The position numbers and the translations under genes are program-made. Below are positions 1 through 4,755 of a stretch of DNA of 6,164 nt, one piece after another. Every line of letters begins with the position of its first letter. The stretch's first letter is position 1. The notes under the pieces are model-generated. The model made no database searches and had not been told where the DNA came from. It worked only from the letters and a program-made list of their open reading frames with translations. The stretch comes from Coriobacteriales bacterium (GTDB lineage: Bacteria; Actinomycetota; Coriobacteriia; Coriobacteriales; UBA8131): positions 1-6,164 of the forward strand of contig JAITEK010000021.1 of assembly GCA_031282085.1 (NCBI GenBank), written 5' to 3'.

Positions 1-440
1 CCCTGTCCTCCGAGGAACTGGAGGGTAAAGCGCCACATATTGTCTGCGGTAGAGAGATGGTCGATGTCCTGGCAGAGCGTAAATCCCGTGGAGGTAAGCC
101 CCGAGACCCCCTCAAAGAGCGCGTCGAGATACGAGCCGTAATGCCCCGAGAGCCACAGGGGAATGGCGGCAACAAGCGCACCGACTATCCACACGAGCGA
201 GGTTATCGCAATGGCCTGGCGTCGCTCAAGCGTAACCGGAGAGATGCGGCACAGTCTCAGCAGACCGCCGACGGTGGCGGCGCAACCCACACCGATGAGA
301 TAGTTACCCGTGATGTCCCACTCCCGCATGAGCACGCTCACCGCAAGCGGAACAAGCATAACCACGCCAAGCAGCAGCACAACGGCCCCCAGGTAGTGGG
401 CGATTACCCCCAGATCCTGCTTCTTAAAGCGCGGCCACAT
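1..440 (-). CDS. trkH: TrkH-family potassium uptake protein, N-terminal part (runs off the left edge)
   Basis: This is the N-terminal 146 codons of an integral membrane K+ uptake protein of the Trk/Ktr/HKT superfamily, which normally works with a cytoplasmic NAD-binding TrkA subunit; no TrkA is visible here. Hydrophobic segments lie at about residues 12-35, 45-65 and 76-98. They are followed by a pore-loop-like stretch (about 108-121) containing SGLTSTGFT, the first of the four selectivity-filter loops of the family, and by the family-typical LQFLGGQ at the edge. Only about the first third of a usual 450-500 residue protein is present. The ATG at 438-440 is chosen because GGAGG (complement of 447-451) sits 6 bases upstream and an in-frame TAA lies just beyond it. 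The 42-residue membrane protein ends 89 bases upstream on the same strand, so the two may be co-transcribed. I see no terminator or convincing promoter in that gap. Family assignment is firm; the ion partner is known only from the family. Confidence 0.9.
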   Translation of the reverse strand, partial: MWPRFKKQDLGVIAHYLGAVVLLLGVVMLVPLAVSVLMREWDITGNYLIGVGCAATVGGLLRLCRISPVTLERRQAIAITSLVWIVGALVAAIPLWLSGHYGSYLDALFEGVSGLTSTGFTLCQDIDHLSTADNMWRFTLQFLGGQ

Positions 441-446
441 CAGCGC

Positions 447-451
447 CCTCC
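447..451 (-). promoter_or_regulatory. Ribosome binding site of trkH
   Basis: GGAGG on the minus strand, 6 bases before the ATG at 440. It fixes the start of the partial TrkH gene. Confidence 0.8.
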
Positions 452-529
452 AACGTTAAGGGGCACTGCCGTTTGCATCAGCGGATACAACGTCGGACGC
501 GGATGGAGGGTTTTAACAACAGGAGGCAC

Positions 530-658
530 TTAGCCGAGCACCAGCCGCTCAAGGATGATAAGGACCATGAGAATGGCGATGAATACGACGAGCATCGCGA
601 TGACCGAGGCGATTCCCCCCAATGAGGCGACTATATCCTGTTTACGCCTGCGCGGCAC
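530..658 (-). CDS. Small single-helix membrane protein, 42 residues, function unknown
   Basis: A short protein starting with GTG at 656-658 and ending with TAA at 530-532. AAAGGAG (complement of 664-670) lies 5 bases before the GTG, an excellent ribosome binding site. The protein has a basic N-terminus (MPRRRKQD), then about 28 mostly hydrophobic residues (from about I9 to L37, many I, V, L, A and M), then ERLVLG. This predicts one membrane helix with the basic end in the cytoplasm by the positive-inside rule. I do not recognise a family. The same frame stays open upstream to an ATG at 913, which would give 127 residues. Those extra residues are translated from the intergenic repeat at 734-916 and have no ribosome binding site that I can see, so I reject the long form. 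TrkH starts 89 bases downstream in the same direction. By analogy, small single-helix proteins such as KdpF accompany potassium pumps, but a link here is inference only. TACAAT (complement of 704-709) is a possible -10 element without a good -35. Confidence 0.72.
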   Translation of the reverse strand: MPRRRKQDIVASLGGIASVIAMLVVFIAILMVLIILERLVLG

Positions 659-663
659 TCGTT

Positions 664-670
664 CTCCTTT
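664..670 (-). promoter_or_regulatory. Ribosome binding site that decides the GTG start of the small membrane protein
   Basis: AAAGGAG on the minus strand, 5 bases before the GTG at 658. It favours the 42-residue form over the 127-residue form that would begin inside the repeat. Confidence 0.7.
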
Positions 671-733
671 GTTCCATCGGTATGCGTGCTCGTTGCATCT
701 GGTATTGTAGCCCCTTCCCGCCGCGCGGGGAAG

Positions 734-916
734 TGCGAGAACGTCTGACGCCGCTTTGCGGTGTGCGGCGAGTCCAGCGGCTACCACCACCAGGTAGATT
801 CTGGCATAAAGCCAGAATGGCGAGATTCTGCCCGTCATTTTGGCTTTTTGCCGGAATCCCGTCGCAAACGATAGTGAGCGACGCATAGAGAGCGTACGCA
901 GCGCGCGGCACACGAC
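734..916 (-). repeat. Dispersed hairpin repeat, copy A (diverged, inverted relative to copies B and C)
   Basis: Read on the minus strand, this copy aligns along its whole length with the two copies at 4364-4549 and 4550-4750. The leading block containing CTCTCTATGCGTCGCTCACT (complement of about 870-891) is identical to copy C. A degenerate first hairpin lies at 837-857: 8-base arms around a 5-base loop, with two C/A mismatches in the repeat's own orientation that would be G-U wobbles in plus-strand RNA. A second, perfect hairpin lies at 798-818, with arms ATTCTGGC and GCCAGAAT around a TTTAT loop. The conserved GGACTC block follows at about 771-776. CGCCGC (749-754) and GCGGCG (765-770) can pair in the tail. 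The copy starts 10 bases after the lipoprotein stop codon and fills most of the gap to the small membrane protein. It has no coding capacity that I trust and no transposase. Confidence 0.8.
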
Positions 917-925
917 CTGCCGGGC

Positions 926-2053
926 TCAGCCTGCTGAGGCGTAGAGGCCGCTGACGCCGTAGTCGTATGCGAGGACCTCGCCGCTGTCCAGAGTCGTCTC
1001 GGTTACGAGAGTGAGCGTGTCGCCCTCCAGGCGATACTGTTGCAAACGGTAGGCACCGAGCGCCTGGTCCAAACCCGCAGCATAAAGCGCATCCCCCCGC
1101 GCCAGCAGGTGCTGCGGCATGTAATCCGTGGTCAGCTCAAAAAGCTCGTCGCCGCTCTGCGGATCGCAGACGAACAGCCCATTGCCCGCAGCGACATTCA
1201 CCTCGCTTCGCAAAACCACCAACCGCCCGCCGACAAGCGCCGAAAACCCGTATTGGTACTCCGCCTCAGCAAGCGTACGCAGCTCACCACTGGTAAGCGA
1301 GTAGGTGTTGAGGCTGTTGCGGTAGCCAGTGGACAGACCGGCGTCCTCGCGAGACGCCCCAAAACACAGCAGATCGTCGGATACCAGCGACATCTGGCTG
1401 GCGCGGCCAAGCCCCTGGAGAGGAACCTCATTCAACACCTCCATCTCCTCATCCAGGATGAGGAGTTCAGCGTCGGCTGTGAAGTCGAAGTCCGGCTGGC
1501 AGAATACCGCCAGGCGTTCGCCGCAGGCGGTGATGCCCACGAGGAAATCACCCGAGAACTCCTTGAGCACGGTCTCGCCGCTTTGCTTGTCCACGCGCGC
1601 CACCGTCGAGACGTCGTTGATGGCGCTCGTGACAAAGAGGAAGCGGTCGGTTGCCGCCACGCTCTTGAGCGCGGGAAGATCGACGGGGTACTCGCGCACC
1701 TCCCCCGTCTCAAGGTTGTAGCCGATGACAAGGCGAGCGTCCCGCTTGCCCTCCAGGCCCAGCACAACGAGGTACATGACCCCGTTTGAGATGGACGGCA
1801 CGCCCCAGGCGTTCTCCAGCCCTGCGTAGGTAAACTCGCTGCGGCCCTGTAGCGCAAGCTCCGCGTCAAAGGTCTCGATGAGAGCCGACGCGGAGTAGTG
1901 GCTGGGCCGCACGACGCCCACCTCTCCGGGGCTCTCCGCGGCCGCTGGCAACGAGGGAGTGACCCCGCCAGACTCCTCAGCCACGGGCGTAGAAACGCAG
2001 GCGGTGAGCACAAGGCCCACCGCCAGACAACAGACTATGAAAAGCCGCTTCAA
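926..2053 (-). CDS. Probable surface lipoprotein with a beta-propeller-like body
   Basis: Predicted lipoprotein of 375 residues from the chosen TTG start at 2051-2053. The N-terminus is a compact lipoprotein signal: M-K-R, then a hydrophobic run from about L4 to L16, then the lipobox LTAC with the lipidated cysteine at residue 19. An S/T/P/E-rich linker follows (about 20-50). The remaining ~320 residues alternate short beta-like stretches with G/D-rich turns (patterns such as YNLETGEV, VDKQSGETV and CDPQSGDEL), which suggests a WD/PQQ-like beta-propeller. I see no catalytic motif and no specific family. Longer in-frame starts exist at 2116 (TTG) and 2113 (ATG), which would overlap the upstream gene. 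They lack a Shine-Dalgarno sequence and would put some 20 extra residues before the signal peptide, so I prefer 2053. The upstream papain-like gene ends 43 bases away in the same direction, so the two are likely one transcript. A small inverted repeat (925-938) overlaps the stop codon but has no T-run. Substrate or partner is unknown. Confidence 0.82.
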   Translation of the reverse strand: MKRLFIVCCLAVGLVLTACVSTPVAEESGGVTPSLPAAAESPGEVGVVRPSHYSASALIETFDAELALQGRSEFTYAGLENAWGVPSISNGVMYLVVLGLEGKRDARLVIGYNLETGEVREYPVDLPALKSVAATDRFLFVTSAINDVSTVARVDKQSGETVLKEFSGDFLVGITACGERLAVFCQPDFDFTADAELLILDEEMEVLNEVPLQGLGRASQMSLVSDDLLCFGASREDAGLSTGYRNSLNTYSLTSGELRTLAEAEYQYGFSALVGGRLVVLRSEVNVAAGNGLFVCDPQSGDELFELTTDYMPQHLLARGDALYAAGLDQALGAYRLQQYRLEGDTLTLVTETTLDSGEVLAYDYGVSGLYASAG

Positions 2054-2088
2054 AGAGGCCCCGAAATGAAGGGGGCCGGCTTGCTCCT
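2051..2088 (-). promoter_or_regulatory. Translation start region with a hairpin between Shine-Dalgarno and TTG
   Basis: On the minus strand AGGAG (complement of 2084-2088) is followed by 6 bases. Next come GGCCCC (2072-2077), a 9-base loop (2063-2071) and GGGGCC (2057-2062), then 3 bases and the TTG codon at 2051-2053. Linear spacing is 30 bases, too long for initiation. If the six G-C pairs form, the effective spacing becomes about 9 bases. Established precedent: phage T4 gene 38 is reported to use such a hairpin-shortened spacer. That the hairpin is used here is inference. Confidence 0.45.
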
Positions 2089-2096
2089 GACGGAGT

Positions 2097-3365
2097 CTAC
2101 CGAGGACGCCCATCAAGCCCGATAGTATACTTAACGCCGTTTACCGTCTGCTTGCCGATACGGGCATTACCTTGCAGGTAAACAATGCTGGTCTGGGACG
2201 AATCAACCAACTCCATGGGGTGCACGGCCTTAAAGCCGAGGACGTTGAACGCCGAGGTGTCGAGGTTCACACCGGTGGTGTCCTTGTACGCCCGCCAAAC
2301 CAGTGAGGAGCAGTAGAACGCATCCGTACGCTCCGGAAGGATGTAGAGGTAATTGTACGGCTTGCCCAGATGCTTCTTGCACCAATCGGCCGCCTTGGCT
2401 TCCTGCGCGTCGGTGGTCTTAACGACATCGAGGCCAAAGGCAGTCTGATGACGGCTCGGCTCATACCAGTCGTTCGGCTCGATGGTCACACCCTCCGCCA
2501 ACGCCGTGTAGGCGGAAGATTGGTCGATGACGATTGCGGAGTGCCCGGTGGGGATGTTGTTCTTGTACCAGTCCGCCGTTACCAGTATCTTGCCCTTCTG
2601 GGTGGGATAGACGCCGATACCGGGGGCATAGTTCCCGCCGGGATTGAACCCGCCCAGCTTCCCGCTCGTGCCCTCGCTGCCAGGCGACACGGCGCTACTC
2701 GTGCTCGTAGGGCTGACGTTGGTCTGGAGAAGGGCGGCCTCATCGATGGCCTTCTGCTCCTCCACCGTGAACTGCTGCTCGTCCGCACGACCCTCGGAAA
2801 GCGCCTGGTCATACGCGTATTGCGCCTTCAGACCCGATGCCAGGACCGCCAACTCGTCACTCGTGAAGTCGCGACCAAGCTCATCCTGAGCCTGGGCGAT
2901 CAGTTCGCCAACCTCTGCCGAATCAGCTATTTCGGCGGCGTTGGCTACAACCACCTCATCCTCAAGCGCCAAGACCTCTGGCTCGCTCAGATCCGCTATC
3001 GGCACCTCCTCCGCAGCAGGCGGCGTAGTCGGAATGGCCGGAATGCCAGCCACAACGTGCTCAGTCCCTACGGGATTCTCGCCTGCCCTTGTTACGGACA
3101 GTTCCGAGACCGTTGAGGGAGCCTTCTCATCGGCGTCATCCGACGTTGCCGCCGGGGCGGCTGTCGGAACCGCGTCATCCGCAATCGCAACCTCCGCGAC
3201 CGCATTGTCCCCCGTTGACTGGATACCATCCGTGGCTGTGAGCGCGACAATAGTCAGCGCGCCTAATCCCAGCACGCTGACGACGCAGAACGCAGCCCAT
3301 GTTCCCCATTTCCCCGAACCGCCTCTTACCTCAAGATCCTGCTTCTCCCTATTCTGTTTTCGCAT
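2097..3365 (-). CDS. Membrane-anchored permuted papain-like (YiiX / NlpC-P60 superfamily) protein
   Basis: Protein of 422 residues. A basic cytoplasmic N-terminus (1-19) is followed by one hydrophobic segment (about 20-44) that serves as a membrane anchor or as a signal peptide that could be cleaved after the ALTA near residue 44. Residues 45-235 form a long acidic linker rich in A, E, D, S, T and P, with a probably helical part at about 128-215. The C-terminal domain (about 255-400) has the order of the circularly permuted YiiX/YaeF-type papain-like fold: histidine first in TGHSAIVID (H275), then an acidic/aromatic EPNDWYE (E296), then cysteine in FYCSSLVWRAY (C352). The known superfamily includes cell-wall peptidases and amidases. 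The C-terminal location outside the membrane fits action on the wall or surface proteins, but the substrate is not readable. The start is supported by AAAGGGG (complement of 3371-3377), 5 bases before the ATG. The downstream lipoprotein follows within 43 bases, suggesting a shared transcript. Confidence 0.85.
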   Translation of the reverse strand: MRKQNREKQDLEVRGGSGKWGTWAAFCVVSVLGLGALTIVALTATDGIQSTGDNAVAEVAIADDAVPTAAPAATSDDADEKAPSTVSELSVTRAGENPVGTEHVVAGIPAIPTTPPAAEEVPIADLSEPEVLALEDEVVVANAAEIADSAEVGELIAQAQDELGRDFTSDELAVLASGLKAQYAYDQALSEGRADEQQFTVEEQKAIDEAALLQTNVSPTSTSSAVSPGSEGTSGKLGGFNPGGNYAPGIGVYPTQKGKILVTADWYKNNIPTGHSAIVIDQSSAYTALAEGVTIEPNDWYEPSRHQTAFGLDVVKTTDAQEAKAADWCKKHLGKPYNYLYILPERTDAFYCSSLVWRAYKDTTGVNLDTSAFNVLGFKAVHPMELVDSSQTSIVYLQGNARIGKQTVNGVKYTIGLDGRPR

Positions 3366-3370
3366 TGATG

Positions 3371-3377
3371 CCCCTTT
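3371..3377 (-). promoter_or_regulatory. Ribosome binding site of the papain-like gene
   Basis: AAAGGGG on the minus strand, 5 bases before the ATG at 3365. Confidence 0.6.
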
Positions 3378-3430
3378 CCCCGCTTATGGACGTTGCTTCC
3401 CTAGGACAACGCATTTGCTAGTAATTAGAC

Positions 3431-3459
3431 AGCATATCAGGAGAGAGCGGGGATTTCTA
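3431..3459 (-). promoter_or_regulatory. Candidate promoter of the papain-like/lipoprotein unit
   Basis: On the minus strand TAGAAA (complement of 3454-3459) and TATGCT (complement of 3431-3436) are 17 bases apart. The -10 candidate is preceded by TGA, which fits an extended -10. Each hexamer matches the sigma-70 consensus at only 4 of 6 positions. It would give a 5' leader of about 60 bases before the ATG at 3365. Weak but well placed. Confidence 0.3.
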
Positions 3460-3519
3460 GCAGAGAAAGCCAAAAAATCATCTCTCCCGCAAAAAATCTA
3501 CAAACCCTCCAAATCTACA
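3440..3519. repeat. A-rich direct repeats and a long-range inverted repeat in the intergenic region
   Basis: The 157-bp gap between the phosphorylase stop and the papain-like gene is visibly AT-richer than its surroundings. AAATCTACA occurs at 3494-3502 and again at 3511-3519, 17 bases apart. AAAAAATC occurs at 3472-3479 and 3491-3498, 19 bases apart. GGAGAGA (3440-3446) and TCTCTCC (3481-3487) are perfect complements separated by 34 bases. On the minus strand the A-runs become T-runs, but none directly follows a strong stem, so this is not a textbook intrinsic terminator. The role could be operator, leader or weak terminator. Confidence 0.5.
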
Positions 3520-3522
3520 GAA

Positions 3523-4338
3523 TTACAGATCGGCGAACAGCTTGGCCATAAAGCATTCCAGCTTCTGGCTGATGGCCTCCGAGACCTCAAGGACCTCGCC
3601 GCCCGCAAGAGGCGCGTCGAAGATGCCCGCCGCCATATTGGTGATAAGCGACAGACCGAGCACCTCCATGCCGAGCGACGCCGCAGTGATAGCTTCAAAG
3701 ACGGTGGACATGCCCACCGCGTCGGCCCCCCAAACGCGAAAGGCGCGTATCTCCGCCGGCGTCTCGAAGCTCGGGCCGCGCACGCCGATATAGACGCCCT
3801 GCCTGAGCGCCATACCGCATGTCTCCGCAGCCGCGAGCGCCTTGTGCCGCAGCTCAGACGTATAGGCGTGGCTCATATCCGGAAACCGGTACAGCTCCTG
3901 CTCGGCGCCGATGGTAAGCGGGTTCATACCAGTGAAGTTGATGTGGTCGATGATGAGCATGACGTCCCCAACCTCAAAATCCGTATTGATGCCACCCGCG
4001 GCGTTGGTGACGATGAGCGTCCGCGCACCCAGCGCATGCATGACCCGCAGCGGAAAGACGACCTCCTCGGCCGTGTTGCCCTCATACCCATGCAGGCGCC
4101 CCTGCATGGCAACCACCTGCTGCCCGGCGAACGTGCCGAACACCAGCCGCCCTTTGTGGCCCGGCGCCCCCACGGTCTTGAAGTGCGGTATCTCCTCGTA
4201 GTTGATGGTAACCGGCGCGTCGATGTGCTCCGCCAGGCCCCCAAGCCCCGAGCCGCAGATGAGTGCGACCTGCGGCGGTGTCTCCAGTCGCGGCTGGATA
4301 ACGGCACGCGCTTGGGCGATACGGCTGTTCAGTGACAT
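3523..4338 (-). CDS. punA: Purine nucleoside phosphorylase, trimeric (PNP/MTAP) family
   Basis: Cytoplasmic enzyme of 271 residues that splits purine (deoxy)nucleosides with phosphate into free base and (deoxy)ribose-1-phosphate for purine salvage. Motifs in order, compared with human PNP: CGSGLGG with the phosphate-site serine S30; GAPGHKG (58-63); GRLHGYEG (80-87) with R81, H83 and Y85; TNAAGG (111-116); GPSFET (188-193) with F191 and E192; VGMST (208-212) with M210; SLITN (230-234) with N234. The asparagine points to 6-oxopurine (inosine/guanosine) specificity rather than adenosine. Length is normal for trimeric PNPs. The ATG at 4336-4338 is chosen because AAGGAGGAG (complement of 4341-4349) precedes it. 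A longer in-frame form beginning at 4461 would read into the hairpin repeat and is rejected. One oddity: the position matching the ribose-binding His257 of human PNP appears to be glycine (near G246). The upstream neighbour is separated by 417 bases of repeat, so an operon with it is uncertain. Confidence 0.96.
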   Translation of the reverse strand: MSLNSRIAQARAVIQPRLETPPQVALICGSGLGGLAEHIDAPVTINYEEIPHFKTVGAPGHKGRLVFGTFAGQQVVAMQGRLHGYEGNTAEEVVFPLRVMHALGARTLIVTNAAGGINTDFEVGDVMLIIDHINFTGMNPLTIGAEQELYRFPDMSHAYTSELRHKALAAAETCGMALRQGVYIGVRGPSFETPAEIRAFRVWGADAVGMSTVFEAITAASLGMEVLGLSLITNMAAGIFDAPLAGGEVLEVSEAISQKLECFMAKLFADL

Positions 4339-4340
4339 GG

Positions 4341-4349
4341 CTCCTCCTT
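4341..4349 (-). promoter_or_regulatory. Ribosome binding site of the purine nucleoside phosphorylase gene
   Basis: AAGGAGGAG on the minus strand just before the ATG at 4338, with the AGGAGG core 4 bases from the start. It decides the start against the longer frame that extends into repeat copy B. Confidence 0.85.
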
Positions 4350-4363
4350 GTCGTGTGTCGCGC

Positions 4364-4549
4364 ATCGTGCGTCGCGCTGCGCGCTTTCTATGCGTCGCCC
4401 GCTGGCGCGGTCGACTGGATTCTGGGACAAGCCCAGAATGACGAGCTTCTTTGTCCGTCATTCCGGCTTTATGCCGGAATCCAACCGGGCACGACAGCGC
4501 CCGGACTCACAAAACCTCGCGGGACGGCGTCAGCCGTCCTCGTGGCACT
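4364..4549 (+). repeat. Dispersed hairpin repeat, copy B
   Basis: This copy and copy C together account for the gene-free stretch 4339-4755. Order of parts: a GC-rich leading block (4364-4418); hairpin 1 (4419-4439) with arms ATTCTGGG and CCCAGAAT around ACAAG; hairpin 2 (4460-4480) with arms ATTCCGGC and GCCGGAAT around TTTAT; hairpin 3 (4485-4504) with arms CCGGGC and GCCCGG; a GGACTC block at 4503-4508; and hairpin 4 (4522-4539) with arms GGACGGC and GCCGTCC around GTCA. The first 82 bases differ from copy C at about 8 positions by eye. No open frame here looks like a gene; peptides read from it are repeat artefacts. Confidence 0.85.
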
Positions 4550-4750
4550 ATCGTGCGTCGCGCTGCGCGCTCTCTATGCGTCGCTCACTGTCGTTCGCGA
4601 CTGGATTCTGGGACAAGCCCAGAATGACGAGCGAAGGACGGCGACGGGGCTTTTCGTCCGTTACCCTGGGTTTATCCCAGGGTCCAACCGGGCGCGATAG
4701 CGACCGGACTCACTAAACACCGCAGGACGCGCAGCGTCCTCGTGGCGCAG
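4550..4750 (+). repeat. Dispersed hairpin repeat, copy C (abuts copy B head to tail)
   Basis: Same order of parts as copy B, shifted by 186 bases up to hairpin 1 and by 203 bases after it, because the spacer between hairpins 1 and 2 is 17 bases longer. Hairpin 1 is at 4605-4625 (identical to copy B). Hairpin 2 is at 4663-4683, with arms ACCCTGGG and CCCAGGGT around the same TTTAT loop. A less perfect hairpin 3 is at 4688-4707 (outer CCGG/CCGG, inner CGC/GCG). GGACTC follows at 4706-4711. Hairpin 4 is at 4724-4740, with arms AGGACGC and GCGTCCT around GCA. Hairpin 4 ends 15 bases from the acyl-CoA synthetase stop, so it could protect or end that mRNA, but there is no T-run. Confidence 0.85.
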
Positions 4751-4755
4751 CGTCC

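Noticed and set aside
57..533. Plus-strand open frame of 158 codons
   Set aside because: It is antisense to the clear TrkH coding sequence, and its product is charged and low in hydrophobics with no recognisable fold. It is a GC-bias shadow.
714..733. CTTCCC/GGGAAG inverted repeat as an operator or terminator
   Set aside because: The six-pair stem is plausible but isolated, with no T-run and no matching site elsewhere. It may only mark the edge of repeat copy A.
924..940. Intrinsic terminator at the lipoprotein stop
   Set aside because: The inverted repeat (CTCAG/CTGAG) is short, overlaps the stop codon and has no T-run after it on the minus strand.
1040..1789. Plus-strand open frame of 249 codons
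   Set aside because: It is antisense to the lipoprotein gene and is R/H/Q-rich in the way typical of shadow frames in GC-rich DNA.
2941..4335. Plus-strand open frame of 464 codons
   Set aside because: It runs antisense across the papain-like gene, the intergenic region and the whole purine nucleoside phosphorylase gene. The minus-strand proteins have clear family motifs and this one has none.
4339..4461. N-terminal extension of purine nucleoside phosphorylase to an ATG at 4461
   Set aside because: The extra 41 residues come from repeat copy B, and a strong AGGAGG site directly precedes the ATG at 4338.
4332..4716. Overlapping plus-strand frames of about 122 codons
   Set aside because: They translate repeat copies B and C; the same peptide phrases recur in both copies and in copy A. 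They are repeat artefacts, not genes.
4364..4750. Possible CRISPR array
   Set aside because: The repeats are about 190 bp, palindromic inside and directly adjoining, without short uniform repeats separated by unique spacers, and no cas gene is present.
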